Source: Hyphomicrobiales bacterium
GTDB lineage: Bacteria > Pseudomonadota > Alphaproteobacteria > Rhizobiales > Rhizobiaceae
NCBI GenBank assembly: GCA_017305935.1
Contig: JAFKJU010000006.1
Location: 124,001 to 188,000, forward strand
Reading direction: 5' to 3'
DNA: 64,000 bases
Below the pieces are notes generated by a model. The model did not search any database. It was not told the DNA's origin and was given only the letters and a program-made list of their open reading frames with translations. Numbering within the stretch: the first letter of the stretch is position 1; each line of letters starts with the position of its first letter. Positions 17,349-26,607 of the stretch are shown in pieces. A program made the position numbers and the translations under genes.

Positions 17349-17419
17349 CTCTCTTTTTGTGTTTGGCGCTTTGGCCTGCGCCGGGGCTATCCCGCACAAA
17401 GCGGTGAATCGCCCGCTGG

Positions 17420-18610
17420 CTACGCTGCCAGCGCCTCGCGAACGGCCCTGACCGCCGCAAGCGCCGTCCGCAGCCGCGTCGTGCTCACGAATTCCGGCCA
17501 GCTCGACAGGATGACCGCCGCGAAATCCGCTTCCGGGTCGATGTAGATCAGTTGTCCGAACACGCCGCGCGCCATATAGGCGCCGCGTGCGATATCCTCG
17601 ATCCAGAACTGGTTGTGATAGGCGCCGGCGGGCAGGGCCTCTCGATAAATGTCGCCGAAGAGCGCCGGATCGGCACCGAAGCGCGTTGCGGCAATCCAGC
17701 CGGGCGACACGATACGCCGGCCATCGATCTCGCCGCCGCGAAGATGCAGCAAGGCGAAACGCGCATAATCGCGAAGGGTCGCGTTGAACCCGCCGTCACC
17801 CAGCGCATAGCCGGCGGTATCCACCGTGAAATAGGCGTCTTCCTCCGCCCCCATCGGCGCCCACAATTCGCGGCTGACGAGTTCCGCAAGCGGCGCGGCG
17901 GCGGCGCGTTGCAGCACGAAGGCCAGCACATCCGTCTCGATCGAGCGATAGCGGAAGGAGGCGCCGTGCGGGCATTCCAGATCCTTCAGGGACAGGATCA
18001 GATCCCAGACATGCGTGGGCCAGTCCGGGTTCGGGCTATCCTTCCAGCCGCTGGCGACATCCAGCTGCGCCATGTGGGAATCGAGCGCGGTATAGGTCTC
18101 GTCGAAGACCACGCCGCTGGTCATGTCGAGGACGTGCTGGACGGTCGCGCCGCGATAGGCTGTCGCCTCCAGTTCCGGAAGGTAGTGCGTCAGGAGCGCG
18201 GCGGGGTCGACCACGCCGCGATCGATCAGGATGCCCGCCACGGTGCCGACGACCGATTTGGCGACCGATTGCGACAGGTGCTGGGTGTGTGGCGCCATTC
18301 CGTTGAGGTAGCGCTCAGCCACGATCTTTCCGCCGTGGAGCGCCAGGAAGCCATCGGCATAGCTCGTTTCGAGGAAGCCGGCGATGGTGTGGCTCTGCCC
18401 CTCCGCCGCGAAGGAAACGGCATCGATATCCCGCAGATCGACCGGCAAAGGGCTTGCCGGCCCCATTCCGCGCCAGACCTTCGTGGTCGGCAGAAGCTCT
18501 CGGACATGCTGGAAGGTCCAGCGATTCCAGGGCGCGCGGTCCCAATCCTGCCTTGGAATATGGGAATTGCCGGGTACGGTCGGATCGCGGAAGGGCGGAA
18601 CGGTGTTCAT
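17420..18610 (-). CDS. Serine hydrolase, NylB-like (6-aminohexanoate-oligomer hydrolase family)
   Basis: This 396-residue protein has the class C beta-lactamase fold: Ser115-x-x-Lys118 in HLSQSVAKSVVG and Tyr221 in FRYRSIETDVLA. Length and sequence follow the nylon-oligomer hydrolase NylB (392 residues) as I recall it: an NRWTF segment, YADGFLALHGGKIVAE, YLPELEATAYRGA and VLDMTSGV all have near-identical counterparts in NylB. There is no signal peptide, so it acts in the cytoplasm. NylB removes 6-aminohexanoate from linear amide oligomers; natural substrates of its relatives are unknown. It is the last gene of an operon with a NylA-like amidase and a peptide importer. Confidence 0.88.
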   Translation of the reverse strand: MNTVPPFRDPTVPGNSHIPRQDWDRAPWNRWTFQHVRELLPTTKVWRGMGPASPLPVDLRDIDAVSFAAEGQSHTIAGFLETSYADGFLALHGGKIVAERYLNGMAPHTQHLSQSVAKSVVGTVAGILIDRGVVDPAALLTHYLPELEATAYRGATVQHVLDMTSGVVFDETYTALDSHMAQLDVASGWKDSPNPDWPTHVWDLILSLKDLECPHGASFRYRSIETDVLAFVLQRAAAAPLAELVSRELWAPMGAEEDAYFTVDTAGYALGDGGFNATLRDYARFALLHLRGGEIDGRRIVSPGWIAATRFGADPALFGDIYREALPAGAYHNQFWIEDIARGAYMARGVFGQLIYIDPEADFAAVILSSWPEFVSTTRLRTALAAVRAVREALAA

Positions 18611-18638
18611 GCTTGGCCTCGTTTGCGGTTGGAGCGGA

Positions 18639-19565
18639 TCAATCGTTACGGCGAAGATAACTGCCGCCGACGAATTCTCCGAAGAGGGTGCCCATATCGC
18701 TCATCATGGCGAAGTTGCGCTTGGCCTTCGGCCCGAGCTTGGTGGCGACGGCGTCGATCAGCAGGTTGAGCACGACACTGAGGCTCGCCGTCGAATCCCA
18801 GAAGGTTTTCACATGCGTATGTGCCTCGAACACGAAGCGCGTATAGGCAAAGGCCCAATGGCTGAACTTGTCGGTGACGATGACCAGCGGCATGTCCATC
18901 GACTTCAGCTTCTCCACCAGCTTGATGCCGCGCGTCGCATAGGAGGCGGTGTCGACGAGGACGACGACGCTCTGCCGGGGATCCGCATTGATGATCTCGC
19001 CGAAGGTGCCCGAGGCGTTGTCGATGAAAATGACGTTGGAACGCGCCCAGAGCAGGCGGCTGGCGAAATCCAGCGCCAGGCCCTTCGAGGCCTGGAAACC
19101 GACGACATAGATGGTGCGGGTCGTCGCCAGCAGGCCGGCGGCCTCGTCCCACACTTCGGACGTGGTCAAGGCATAGGCCTTGACGATGGCATCCAGCTCC
19201 AGCCGCAGGCTCTCCTGCAGCATCTGCTGCCGGCCCTCGCGCATCTGAAAGCGGGCCATGTAGTCGTCGATTTCGCTGTCCTTCTCCGTGACCGCCACGC
19301 GCAATCGCTTCTTGAGGTCGCGCAGGTTCTCGAAGCCGAGGCCGCGAACGAACCGCGTGACGGTCATTTCGCTGACGCCGACCGCCTGTGCGATGCTGCT
19401 GCCGGTCTCGAAGGGCAATATCTGGATATTGTCCAGCAGATAGGCCGCAAGGCTTTGCTCCGAGGGCGAAAAACCGGGCATGCGGTCGCGCAGGATCGCT
19501 TCGATGTCGATCTTCTCCTCGCCATTCGCTCCCTCGGCGCCCTTGCCGTTTCGTGCTTTCGCCAC
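18639..19565 (-). CDS. MurR/RpiR family transcriptional regulator
   Basis: The 308-residue protein has an RpiR helix-turn-helix (FSPSEQSLAAYLLDN, then VSEMTVTRFVRGLGF) and a C-terminal SIS domain (TIYVVGFQASKGLALDFASRL) that in relatives binds a phosphorylated or amino sugar. The start is GTG at 19565, eight bases after AGGAGG. It lies inside the operon between the amidase and the serine hydrolase genes, so it most likely controls this operon in response to a product of the hydrolases. An SIS domain in an amide operon suggests a ligand that is not simply a peptide. Confidence 0.9.
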   Translation of the reverse strand: MAKARNGKGAEGANGEEKIDIEAILRDRMPGFSPSEQSLAAYLLDNIQILPFETGSSIAQAVGVSEMTVTRFVRGLGFENLRDLKKRLRVAVTEKDSEIDDYMARFQMREGRQQMLQESLRLELDAIVKAYALTTSEVWDEAAGLLATTRTIYVVGFQASKGLALDFASRLLWARSNVIFIDNASGTFGEIINADPRQSVVVLVDTASYATRGIKLVEKLKSMDMPLVIVTDKFSHWAFAYTRFVFEAHTHVKTFWDSTASLSVVLNLLIDAVATKLGPKAKRNFAMMSDMGTLFGEFVGGSYLRRND

Positions 19566-19577
19566 AGTGACAGCCTC

Positions 19578-21029
19578 CTAGAAATTGCCGGCATGAACGG
19601 CCGGGCGCCCCTGTCCCCAGATTCCGGGCGCGCCTTCTACCTCTTCCTCGATTTGTCGCGCAGCCGCAAGCAGCAGGTCTTCGCGTCCGAAGCGGGCGAC
19701 GAGCTGGATGCCGATGGGCAGGCCGTCGCGGCTGCGCCCGAGCGGCAGGGAAATCGCGGGTTGTCCCGTGGCGTTGAACAGCGCCGTGAACGTCTCCTTC
19801 GGCGCGAGGTCGTCGAACACGCCGTCCACGTCGATGCCCGGGCGATCGGGATCGAAGGTGCCGATCGGTTCCGGCAGCATGGCGCTGGTCGGAGTCAGCA
19901 GGAGATCATAGCCTGCGATGAAGCGCCCGAGCTGCCGCGTCACCCGATCATAGACGGCGAGCGCGTCGATAAGCTGCGCGCCGCTGATGCCGAGGCCCCA
20001 GCGATACAGGGCATAGACGCTTGCGCCAAGCGCCTCTTCCAGCGCGCGGTTCATCTGCCGCGCCATAGCCGGCATGTGCGCGGCGGCATCCGCAGCCCAG
20101 ATGACCTTCTGCGCCTGCAGGAAAGCCGGATAGTCGAAGTCCGGCGATGCCTCCTCGACATGGTGGCCAAGCGTGGCGAACCGCTCCGCCGCCGACCTCG
20201 TCGCCGCTGCGACCTCCGGGTCGATCTGCACGCCGGACCAGGACTGTGTACAAAGGGCGATGCGCAGCCCCTTCGGCCTGTGCTCGATGACATCGAGATA
20301 GGGGACTGCCGGCGCCGCGATTTCATAGCCGTCGCCGGCATCCGGGCCATGGCACAGGTCGAGCAGGGCTGCGGTATCGCGCACCGAGCGGGTGAGCATG
20401 AAGGCCGTCGCCAGGCCCAGAAGCGGCGCATTGGCATTGGGCGATCCCGTCACCCGGCCACGCGACGGCTTCAATCCGATCAGCCCGCAGAACGCGGCCG
20501 GATTTCGGATCGATCCGCCGCCGTCGCTGCCTTGCGCAAAAGGCACGATGCCGGCCGCGACAGCCGCCGCCGCCCCGCCACTGGAACCGGCCACGCCGCG
20601 CGCCGGATTCCACGGATTGCGTGTGGCGCCATAAAGCGGCGATTCCGTCGCCGCCGGCACGCCGAACTCGGAACTCGCCGTTCGCCCGGCATTGACCAGG
20701 CCGGCCGCGCGCAAGCGCATCCAGTACACGGCATCGTGACCGGCGCGAAACCCCTGCGCCAGGCGGCTACCGAACTCGGCGGGCCGCCCCGCCTCGATGG
20801 GAAAGTCCTTGGTCAGCGTCGGAATGCCACCGAAGGGCGTGGCGGTCCCGGCCTCGGCCAAACTGTCCAGCGCATCCGGATAAAGCTCGATGACGGCGTT
20901 CAGCGCGGGATTGACCGCCGCAACCGCTTCCTCGACGCAGCGGCCGAGTTCCCTCGGCGTGATTTCCCCCTTCGCCAGGAGGCGGGCGAGGCCGGTGCCG
21001 TCATGGGCGGTGTATTCGTCAAGTCGCAT
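19578..21029 (-). CDS. Amidase signature enzyme, NylA-like
   Basis: The 483-residue amidase has the Ser-cisSer-Lys triad: Lys in IPTLTKDFPIEAG, cis-Ser in AGSSGGAAAAV and nucleophile Ser in GSDGGGSIRNPA. The NylA branch (6-aminohexanoate cyclic dimer hydrolase) shares GHDA followed by RMRAAG-type text, the GATRNPW segment, the long central DAGDGYEIA region, and the C-terminal GQPAISLPLG, PIGIQLVARFGREDLLL. It should hydrolyse an amide, possibly cyclic, in the cytoplasm. Its start overlaps the end of the ATPase gene by 11 bases. The distance to true NylA is unknown. Confidence 0.88.
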   Translation of the reverse strand: MRLDEYTAHDGTGLARLLAKGEITPRELGRCVEEAVAAVNPALNAVIELYPDALDSLAEAGTATPFGGIPTLTKDFPIEAGRPAEFGSRLAQGFRAGHDAVYWMRLRAAGLVNAGRTASSEFGVPAATESPLYGATRNPWNPARGVAGSSGGAAAAVAAGIVPFAQGSDGGGSIRNPAAFCGLIGLKPSRGRVTGSPNANAPLLGLATAFMLTRSVRDTAALLDLCHGPDAGDGYEIAAPAVPYLDVIEHRPKGLRIALCTQSWSGVQIDPEVAAATRSAAERFATLGHHVEEASPDFDYPAFLQAQKVIWAADAAAHMPAMARQMNRALEEALGASVYALYRWGLGISGAQLIDALAVYDRVTRQLGRFIAGYDLLLTPTSAMLPEPIGTFDPDRPGIDVDGVFDDLAPKETFTALFNATGQPAISLPLGRSRDGLPIGIQLVARFGREDLLLAAARQIEEEVEGAPGIWGQGRPAVHAGNF

Positions 21030-22683
21030 GATGTGATACCGATTGTGAATGGGGGGCTGTACGCTCTGTCGGCAGGCGGGCCAGCGAAGCGACCAGCGCC
21101 TGGGTATAGGGATTTTGCGGCGTGGTCAGAACCTCGCTCGCCACGCCTTGCTCCACGATGCGTCCCGCCTTGAAGACATAGACGCGCTGGCACAGGCTGC
21201 TGACCACGGAAAGGTCGTGCGAGATGTAGAGCAGCGTCAGCGCTCTCTCCCGCTGCAGCCGCACCAGCAATTCCAGAATCTGCGCCTGGGTCGTGACATC
21301 GAGCGCCGAGGTGATTTCGTCGGCGATGAGCAGTTGCGGCTTCAACGCCAACGCCCGCGCAAGGCCGACGCGCTGGCATTGGCCGCCGGAAAGCTGGCGC
21401 GGCTTGCGATCGCGCAGGCTGCGTGGAAGTTCAACCGTCTCCAGCAGGGCATCGGCCTGTTTGCGTGCCGTCTGCCGATCCGCAAGGCCATGCCGCCAGA
21501 TCGGCTCGGCGACGGCCTCGGCGATCGTCAGGCGCGGATTGAGGGAATCGTACGGGTTCTGGAACACCATCTGCACCCGGCGGCGGAACGCCGTCAGCGC
21601 ATCGCCGGCAAGTGTTCCCACATCCTGGCCGTCCACGCGGATCGTGCCGCCGCTCGGCGTATTCAGGCGCACGATCGAGCGGGCGAGCGTGCTCTTGCCC
21701 GAGCCGCTTTCGCCGACGATACCCACGGTTTCGCCGGCGTTTATCGTCAGATCGATACCGTCAAGGGCGCGGAAGGAATGATCACCCCCGATGCCGCCAA
21801 GCAGGCTCCGGCCGGCGCCGAAGGTCACCGAAAGCCTCGCGATATCGAGCAGAGGCGCGCTGCCGCCGGCGGTCGCGGTCGTGCCATAGGTCCTGCGGCC
21901 AGGCTGCGAGTCGATCAACAGCTTCGTATAGGGATGGCTCGGCCGGTTGATGACTTCGTCGATCGGCCCCTGCTCCACCACCTCCCCGCCGCGCATCACA
22001 ACCACGCGCGAGCAGATATCCGCGACGACGCCGAGATCGTGCGAAATGAGGATCATCGCCAGGCCGGTCTTGCGGTTCAGTTCCTTGAGCAGTTGCAGGA
22101 TGCGGGCCTGCACGGTGACGTCGAGCGCGGTCGTCGGCTCGTCGGCGATCAGCAGCTTGGGCTGGCAACCGATGGCATAGGCGATCATCGCCCGCTGCTT
22201 CATGCCGCCGGAAAACTCATGCGGATAGGACCGCGCCCGCTTTTCCGGCTCGCGAATGCCGACATCGTCCAGCAGCCTGACCGCGCGCTGCCAGCCTTCC
22301 CGCTTGCTGATGCCGAGATGCCGGATCATCGGGGCCGCGACCTGCTGGCCGATGCGGCGCAGCGGATCGAGATGCGATGCCGGGTTCTGGAAGATCATGC
22401 CGATGTCGCGGCCGCGAATGGCGCATAATTCGTCCTCGCCGAGCGCCAGCAGATCGCGGCCATCGAGCGCCACGCTGCCTTGCGCGCTTGCGCCGGCCGC
22501 CAGCAGCCGCATCACCGCGCGGCAGGTCACGGACTTGCCTGAGCCGCTTTCGCCGACGATGCCGAGGATTTCTCCCGGCTGGAGCGTGAACGAGACGTTC
22601 TTCACCGCTGCGAAAGCGCCGAACGTGACGGAGAGGTCGCGAACATCAAGCAGCGGCGGCTTGCCGTTTTCCAGCCCAGTCAT
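21019..22683 (-). CDS. ABC transporter ATP-binding protein, fused DppD-DppF type
   Basis: This 554-residue protein holds two complete ATPase domains. Domain one (about 10-260) has GIVGESGSGKS, FSGGMKQRAMIAYAI and LLIADEPTTALD. Domain two (about 285-540) repeats GIVGESGSGKS, LSGGQCQRVGLARAL and LLIADEITSALD. Such fusions serve dipeptide and oligopeptide importers. The second Walker B glutamate-proline is altered to DEIT, which is seen in some family members. The ATG at 22683 overlaps the permease stop by ATGA. Confidence 0.93.
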   Translation of the reverse strand: MTGLENGKPPLLDVRDLSVTFGAFAAVKNVSFTLQPGEILGIVGESGSGKSVTCRAVMRLLAAGASAQGSVALDGRDLLALGEDELCAIRGRDIGMIFQNPASHLDPLRRIGQQVAAPMIRHLGISKREGWQRAVRLLDDVGIREPEKRARSYPHEFSGGMKQRAMIAYAIGCQPKLLIADEPTTALDVTVQARILQLLKELNRKTGLAMILISHDLGVVADICSRVVVMRGGEVVEQGPIDEVINRPSHPYTKLLIDSQPGRRTYGTTATAGGSAPLLDIARLSVTFGAGRSLLGGIGGDHSFRALDGIDLTINAGETVGIVGESGSGKSTLARSIVRLNTPSGGTIRVDGQDVGTLAGDALTAFRRRVQMVFQNPYDSLNPRLTIAEAVAEPIWRHGLADRQTARKQADALLETVELPRSLRDRKPRQLSGGQCQRVGLARALALKPQLLIADEITSALDVTTQAQILELLVRLQRERALTLLYISHDLSVVSSLCQRVYVFKAGRIVEQGVASEVLTTPQNPYTQALVASLARLPTERTAPHSQSVSHHAT

Positions 22684-23531
22684 GCCGTCACTCCTCGACG
22701 TTGTATCTGTCCAAGCCCGTCGCCAAGCAATGCAAAGCCGAGGCCCAGGGAAATCGCGGCCAGGCCGGGGAACAGGCAAATCCACCAGGCCTGCTGCACG
22801 AAGGCCTGCCCGTCGGCGATCATGACGCCCCATTCGGCCAGCGGCGGCTGCGCACCCATGCCGAGGAAGCCGAAACTTGCGCCCGCCAGCATGACGAGCA
22901 CCGCATCGCTGACCGCATAGGCGATGACCGGGCCGATGGCGTTCGGCAGCACATGATGACCGAGGATGGCGACCGGCCGGTAGCCCAGGCATTTGGCCGC
23001 CTGGATATATTCGCTTTCGCGGATCGTCAGCACCTGCGCGCGCACCAGCCGCGCATAGCTGACCCAGCCGACCAGCGTCAGCGCCAGGATGAAGTTGAGA
23101 AGACCCGGCCCGAGCACGCCGACGATGGCCAGCACCAGCACGAAGAAGGGAAAGGCCACGGTGAGGTCGTAGATGCGCATGAACACATTGTCGACGACAC
23201 CGCCAAAATAGCCGCTCAGCAAGCCGATGGTGGTGCCGATCAGCAGCGGCGGAAGCACCCCGGCGACGCAGAGCAGCAGATCGACGCGGCTTGCGAAAAG
23301 AACCCGGGAGAAGACATCCCGTCCAACCTGATCGGTACCGAACCAGTGAAGCGCGCTCGGCGGCGACAGCATGTTCATGATGTCGATGGCATCGGGGTCA
23401 TAAGGTGCGATGACGGGGGCCGCGAGCGCCAGCGCCAGCCAGCCGCCAAGGATGGCGAGGGCGACAAGCATGGTGGGCATGGGCTTGCGAAAGGATGGCA
23501 TGGCTTGTGCCAAGACAGGGGTGTCGATCAT
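22680..23531 (-). CDS. ABC transporter permease, DppC-like
   Basis: The 283-residue membrane protein has the DppC layout: an N-terminal helix, the periplasmic segment HWFGTDQVGRDVFSRVLF, then five helices with the coupling loop EYIQAAKCLGYRPVAILGHH. It pairs with the DppB-like permease of the same operon. The ATG at 23531 was chosen because it gives the normal length and precedes the first helix; the frame is open upstream only across the other permease gene. Confidence 0.92.
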   Translation of the reverse strand: MIDTPVLAQAMPSFRKPMPTMLVALAILGGWLALALAAPVIAPYDPDAIDIMNMLSPPSALHWFGTDQVGRDVFSRVLFASRVDLLLCVAGVLPPLLIGTTIGLLSGYFGGVVDNVFMRIYDLTVAFPFFVLVLAIVGVLGPGLLNFILALTLVGWVSYARLVRAQVLTIRESEYIQAAKCLGYRPVAILGHHVLPNAIGPVIAYAVSDAVLVMLAGASFGFLGMGAQPPLAEWGVMIADGQAFVQQAWWICLFPGLAAISLGLGFALLGDGLGQIQRRGVTA

Positions 23532-23542
23532 GGACGATCTCC

Positions 23543-24481
23543 TCAGAACCGGACGCGCGGATCGATGAAGGCGGTGAGCAGGTCCACGGCCAGCGTGATC
23601 AGAACGGTCGAGACCGCGAAGACCAGCGTCAGCCCCTGCACGACGTAGTAGTCGCGGCCAAGCAGGGCGTTGACCATCAATGTACCGAGGCCCGGAACCG
23701 CATAGACCGTCTCGACGATGACGGCGCCGCCGATCATGAAGGCCACCATGACCCCCAGCAGGTTGAGCGTCGGCAGCACGGCATTCGGCAGCATGGTCTG
23801 CCAGAAGATCTGCCGTTCCGTCGCGCCCTGCGCCCGCGCGGCGGTGACGAAATCGGCCGTCGTCTTTTCGATGAGGGCGGCGCGCAGGCTCTGCGTCAGG
23901 ACCGGCACCAGCCAGATGGCCGTCGAGACGGCCGGCAGGAAAAGATGGTGGAGGTGCCCGGTGAAGCCGGTGCCGTAGCCCGACACCGGGAACCAGCCGA
24001 GGCTGACACCGAAGAAGCGCGACATCATGATGCCGAGCCAGAAGACCGGGATGGTGAGGCCGGCGATACCCACGAGGCGGATGATCTGGTCGCCAATGCC
24101 GCCGGGGCGGCGCGCGCCGAGAATGGCGAGCGCGACCGTCGGCGGAACGGCAAGGCACAGCACATAGCCGGTCAGGAACAGCGTCGGCCACATGAACTGC
24201 TCGATGAGCTGGATGACAGGCCGCTGGAAACGCAGCGACAGGCCGATATCGCCGGAAACAAGATTGGCGATATAGGTCAGGAACTGCCGCCAGAGCGGCA
24301 GGTCGAGCCCGTATTGCGCGCGGATGGCCGCGATGCTTTCCGCGCTCGCCCGCTCCCCGGCAAGAAGCCGTGCGGGATCGCCCGGGGCCATGTGCACCAG
24401 AAGGAACGTCACGAGGCTGATACCGGCGAGCACGCCGATCAATTGCAGCAAGCGCCGCGAAATGAGTTGCAGGAGGGGCAA
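23543..24481 (-). CDS. ABC transporter permease, DppB-like
   Basis: The 312-residue permease has the DppB opening LLQLIGVLAGISLVTFLLVH, the motif PGDPARLLAG, and a coupling loop (VTAARAQGATERQIFWQTML). No ATG fits; the start is TTG at 24481 with GGAG seven bases upstream. It is the first permease of the peptide-type importer. Confidence 0.9.
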   Translation of the reverse strand: MPLLQLISRRLLQLIGVLAGISLVTFLLVHMAPGDPARLLAGERASAESIAAIRAQYGLDLPLWRQFLTYIANLVSGDIGLSLRFQRPVIQLIEQFMWPTLFLTGYVLCLAVPPTVALAILGARRPGGIGDQIIRLVGIAGLTIPVFWLGIMMSRFFGVSLGWFPVSGYGTGFTGHLHHLFLPAVSTAIWLVPVLTQSLRAALIEKTTADFVTAARAQGATERQIFWQTMLPNAVLPTLNLLGVMVAFMIGGAVIVETVYAVPGLGTLMVNALLGRDYYVVQGLTLVFAVSTVLITLAVDLLTAFIDPRVRF

Positions 24482-24546
24482 TCCGGTTCTCCGGTTCGAG
24501 CGTCAAGGACGCGACGCTCTCGCAAGCGACGCGTCCTGGAGGCGGC

Positions 24547-26091
24547 TCACTGGCCGATCGAGGTTTCTTCCAGCGTCCATTGCAGCGAGGGCGTCAGCCG
24601 GAGGCCCTGGAGCCGCCTGGAATAGGCAACCGCGTTCGGCGCATAATAGAGAGGGATCTGCGCGACCTCTTCGGTGGTGATCCGCTGGATCTCCTTGTAG
24701 ATTTCCGCGCGCTTGGCCGGATCGGCCTCCCTTGTGCCCTGCTCCACCAGCGCATCGACCTTCGGGTTCTCATAGAATGTGTTGTAGGAGTTCGATCCGC
24801 AGGTGCCGCAGACGGCCCAGCGCACGGCAAGGTCCGGATCGGGGGTCTCGTTATACCACCAGTTGGCGGCGGCGTCGTAGTCGCCCTTGCCGGTGGCATC
24901 CCACCAGGCGCCGCCATCGACATTGACGATCGACGGTTTCAGGCCGATCGCCTGCCATTGGGCCTGGATCAGCAGCGCCATCTGCTGCGACAGCGCGTCG
25001 GCGGTTGCGAGGATCTTCACCTCGCGCCCGGCCATGCCGGATTCGGCCAGCAATTCCTTCGCCTTGGCGGGCTCGTAGGAAATGCCGGGATAATCCTTGT
25101 CATGGAAATCGACGCTGCCCGGCAATGTGGTGTTGGCCGGTTCGGCATAGCCGCGCGTGATGGCCTTGGCCATGGCCTTGTTGTCGATCGCCATGCCGGC
25201 CGCCTGCCGCGCCTTCAGGTTGGAGAAGGGCTCGCGCTTGTGGTTGAGCAAGGTCATATAGATGGTGGTCGAGGGCTCGAGCCGCATATCCACCGTCTCG
25301 ACCGTCTTCAGATCGTCGACCTGCGCCCACGGCACCGCACGCACCACGTCGATCTCGCCGGCCTTGAGCATGGCGATACGGGTCTCGGGCGATGCGATCT
25401 CGATCAGTTCGACCGTGGCGTCCGACTTCGGATAGCCCTTGCGCCAGTAGTGCGGATTGGGCTCGAGAACCAGTTTCTCGTTCGGCTTCCACTGCTTGAC
25501 CTCATAGGGGCCGGAGGTCACCGGAACCGAGGCGAAAGCCTCCTCGCCGCGTTTGTCGACATCGGCCTTCGAGACGATGCCCATGTTCCAGATTTCGGCA
25601 TTGCCGAGGAACGGCGCGAAGGCCGACTTGAGCGTGACCACCACGGTTTTCGCATCCGCCGCGCTCACCGCTTCGACGGCGCCCAGCGGCGCGGGATAGG
25701 CCGATTTCTTGTCGGTCCGGATACGCTCCAGGCTAAAGGCCACGTCGGCGGCCGTGATCGGCGAACCGTCCGAGAACTGGGCATCGCGCAGATGGAAGGT
25801 ATAGGTCTTGCCATCCGGCGAAATGTCCCATTTCTCGGCCAGCCCCGGCTCCAGCGCGCCGGTTTCGGCATCGCGGCGCAGCAGGCGCGAATAGAGCTGT
25901 CCATAGGTTTCGATGTTGCCGGCCGCCGCCGAGCGCATCGGATCGAGCGTCGTGGTCTGGAACGGCGACACGACGCGGATGACGTCGGCGGCAAAGGCCG
26001 GAACGGTCCAGCACAAACCCATCGCCATCACGACAGCCCCGTGCAGTACCGCGCTCGCAGCCCGCATGCGGGATCGGCTCAAGGAATTCAT
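24547..26091 (-). CDS. ABC transporter substrate-binding protein, peptide family 5
   Basis: The 514-residue periplasmic protein has a signal peptide (hydrophobic GAVVMAMGLCW, cleavage near AFAADV) and family 5 marks: LEPGLAEKWDISPDGKTYTF and FSDGSPITAADV. This family binds peptides, opines, nickel complexes and other bulky solutes. The ATG at 26091 follows GGAGGAGA; an ATG five codons upstream overlaps that site. It is the first gene of the operon, with a promoter candidate about 40-70 bases upstream. In this context the cargo may be an amide oligomer or a small peptide. Confidence 0.92.
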   Translation of the reverse strand: MNSLSRSRMRAASAVLHGAVVMAMGLCWTVPAFAADVIRVVSPFQTTTLDPMRSAAAGNIETYGQLYSRLLRRDAETGALEPGLAEKWDISPDGKTYTFHLRDAQFSDGSPITAADVAFSLERIRTDKKSAYPAPLGAVEAVSAADAKTVVVTLKSAFAPFLGNAEIWNMGIVSKADVDKRGEEAFASVPVTSGPYEVKQWKPNEKLVLEPNPHYWRKGYPKSDATVELIEIASPETRIAMLKAGEIDVVRAVPWAQVDDLKTVETVDMRLEPSTTIYMTLLNHKREPFSNLKARQAAGMAIDNKAMAKAITRGYAEPANTTLPGSVDFHDKDYPGISYEPAKAKELLAESGMAGREVKILATADALSQQMALLIQAQWQAIGLKPSIVNVDGGAWWDATGKGDYDAAANWWYNETPDPDLAVRWAVCGTCGSNSYNTFYENPKVDALVEQGTREADPAKRAEIYKEIQRITTEEVAQIPLYYAPNAVAYSRRLQGLRLTPSLQWTLEETSIGQ

Positions 26092-26131
26092 CTTTTCTCC
26101 TCCCAATGTTTCCCTTTCGACATGAGGCGGA

Positions 26132-26160
26132 GGTTATGTGATATTACTAACTTATGTCAA
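26132..26160 (-). promoter_or_regulatory. Sigma-70-like promoter of the peptide-importer operon
   Basis: On the minus strand a perfect TTGACA (26160-26155) lies 17 bases before ATAACC (26137-26132). The stretch between is AT-rich, unlike the surroundings, and carries GTTA and TAAC ends that could be part of an operator. The first gene begins 41 bases downstream. Confidence 0.5.
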
Positions 26161-26352
26161 CAGTCAGGTTGAAAAGATAACAATGCCCCGTCGTCATCGG
26201 CGCGGCGGAATTTTTGGTATGGGGTGCGCCCCGGTTGCGCCCCCTGCAACTGCGTCGCTGGAACAACGTCCTCGGAGGTACTCGCCGTAGAATACCTTGC
26301 ATCTGCCGACGGCCCGCTGATGCATTTCGACGTTTCGTCGAAGTCGGGATGC

Positions 26353-26525
26353 ATGGCGCCGGAGGCGACGAAGATGCTCTTGGTCGTGGTGGAGGAAAAA
26401 AGGCAATTTCACGCGCGCGGCGGCGCGGCTCGGCGTTTCCCGGTCCGCGCTGAGCCTGCTATGGCCGGTTGTGGCCGCAACGATATCGTGCGCAATCGCG
26501 ATCCAGGGGGCGAGGCGCATCGCCT
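26353..26525 (+). pseudogene. Decayed LysR-type regulator fragment
   Basis: A plus-strand frame from an ATG at 26353 reads a helix ending in MLLVVVEEK. After a run of six A at 26396-26401 the frame must shift by one base to continue as GNFTRAAARLGVSRSALSLL, which is the classic LysR helix-turn-helix. After that the resemblance ends and a stop follows near 26525. So only about 35 recognisable residues of a 300-residue family remain, with a frameshift. The rest of 26092-26607 holds nothing else I can identify apart from the promoter at 26132. Confidence 0.5.
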
Positions 26526-26607
26526 GACCCCCTGGCCTGATTTGCCGGATGCAACTTCATTGTCGCGCAGGCTGTTCGCCGGTCGGCATGTCTTCCCGGA
26601 ACGGAAA

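Noticed and set aside
17317-17358. Palindrome followed by T-rich stretch as a plus-strand terminator
   Set aside because: No plus-strand gene lies upstream; the arms resemble the extragenic palindromes elsewhere in the window, so it is listed as a repeat.
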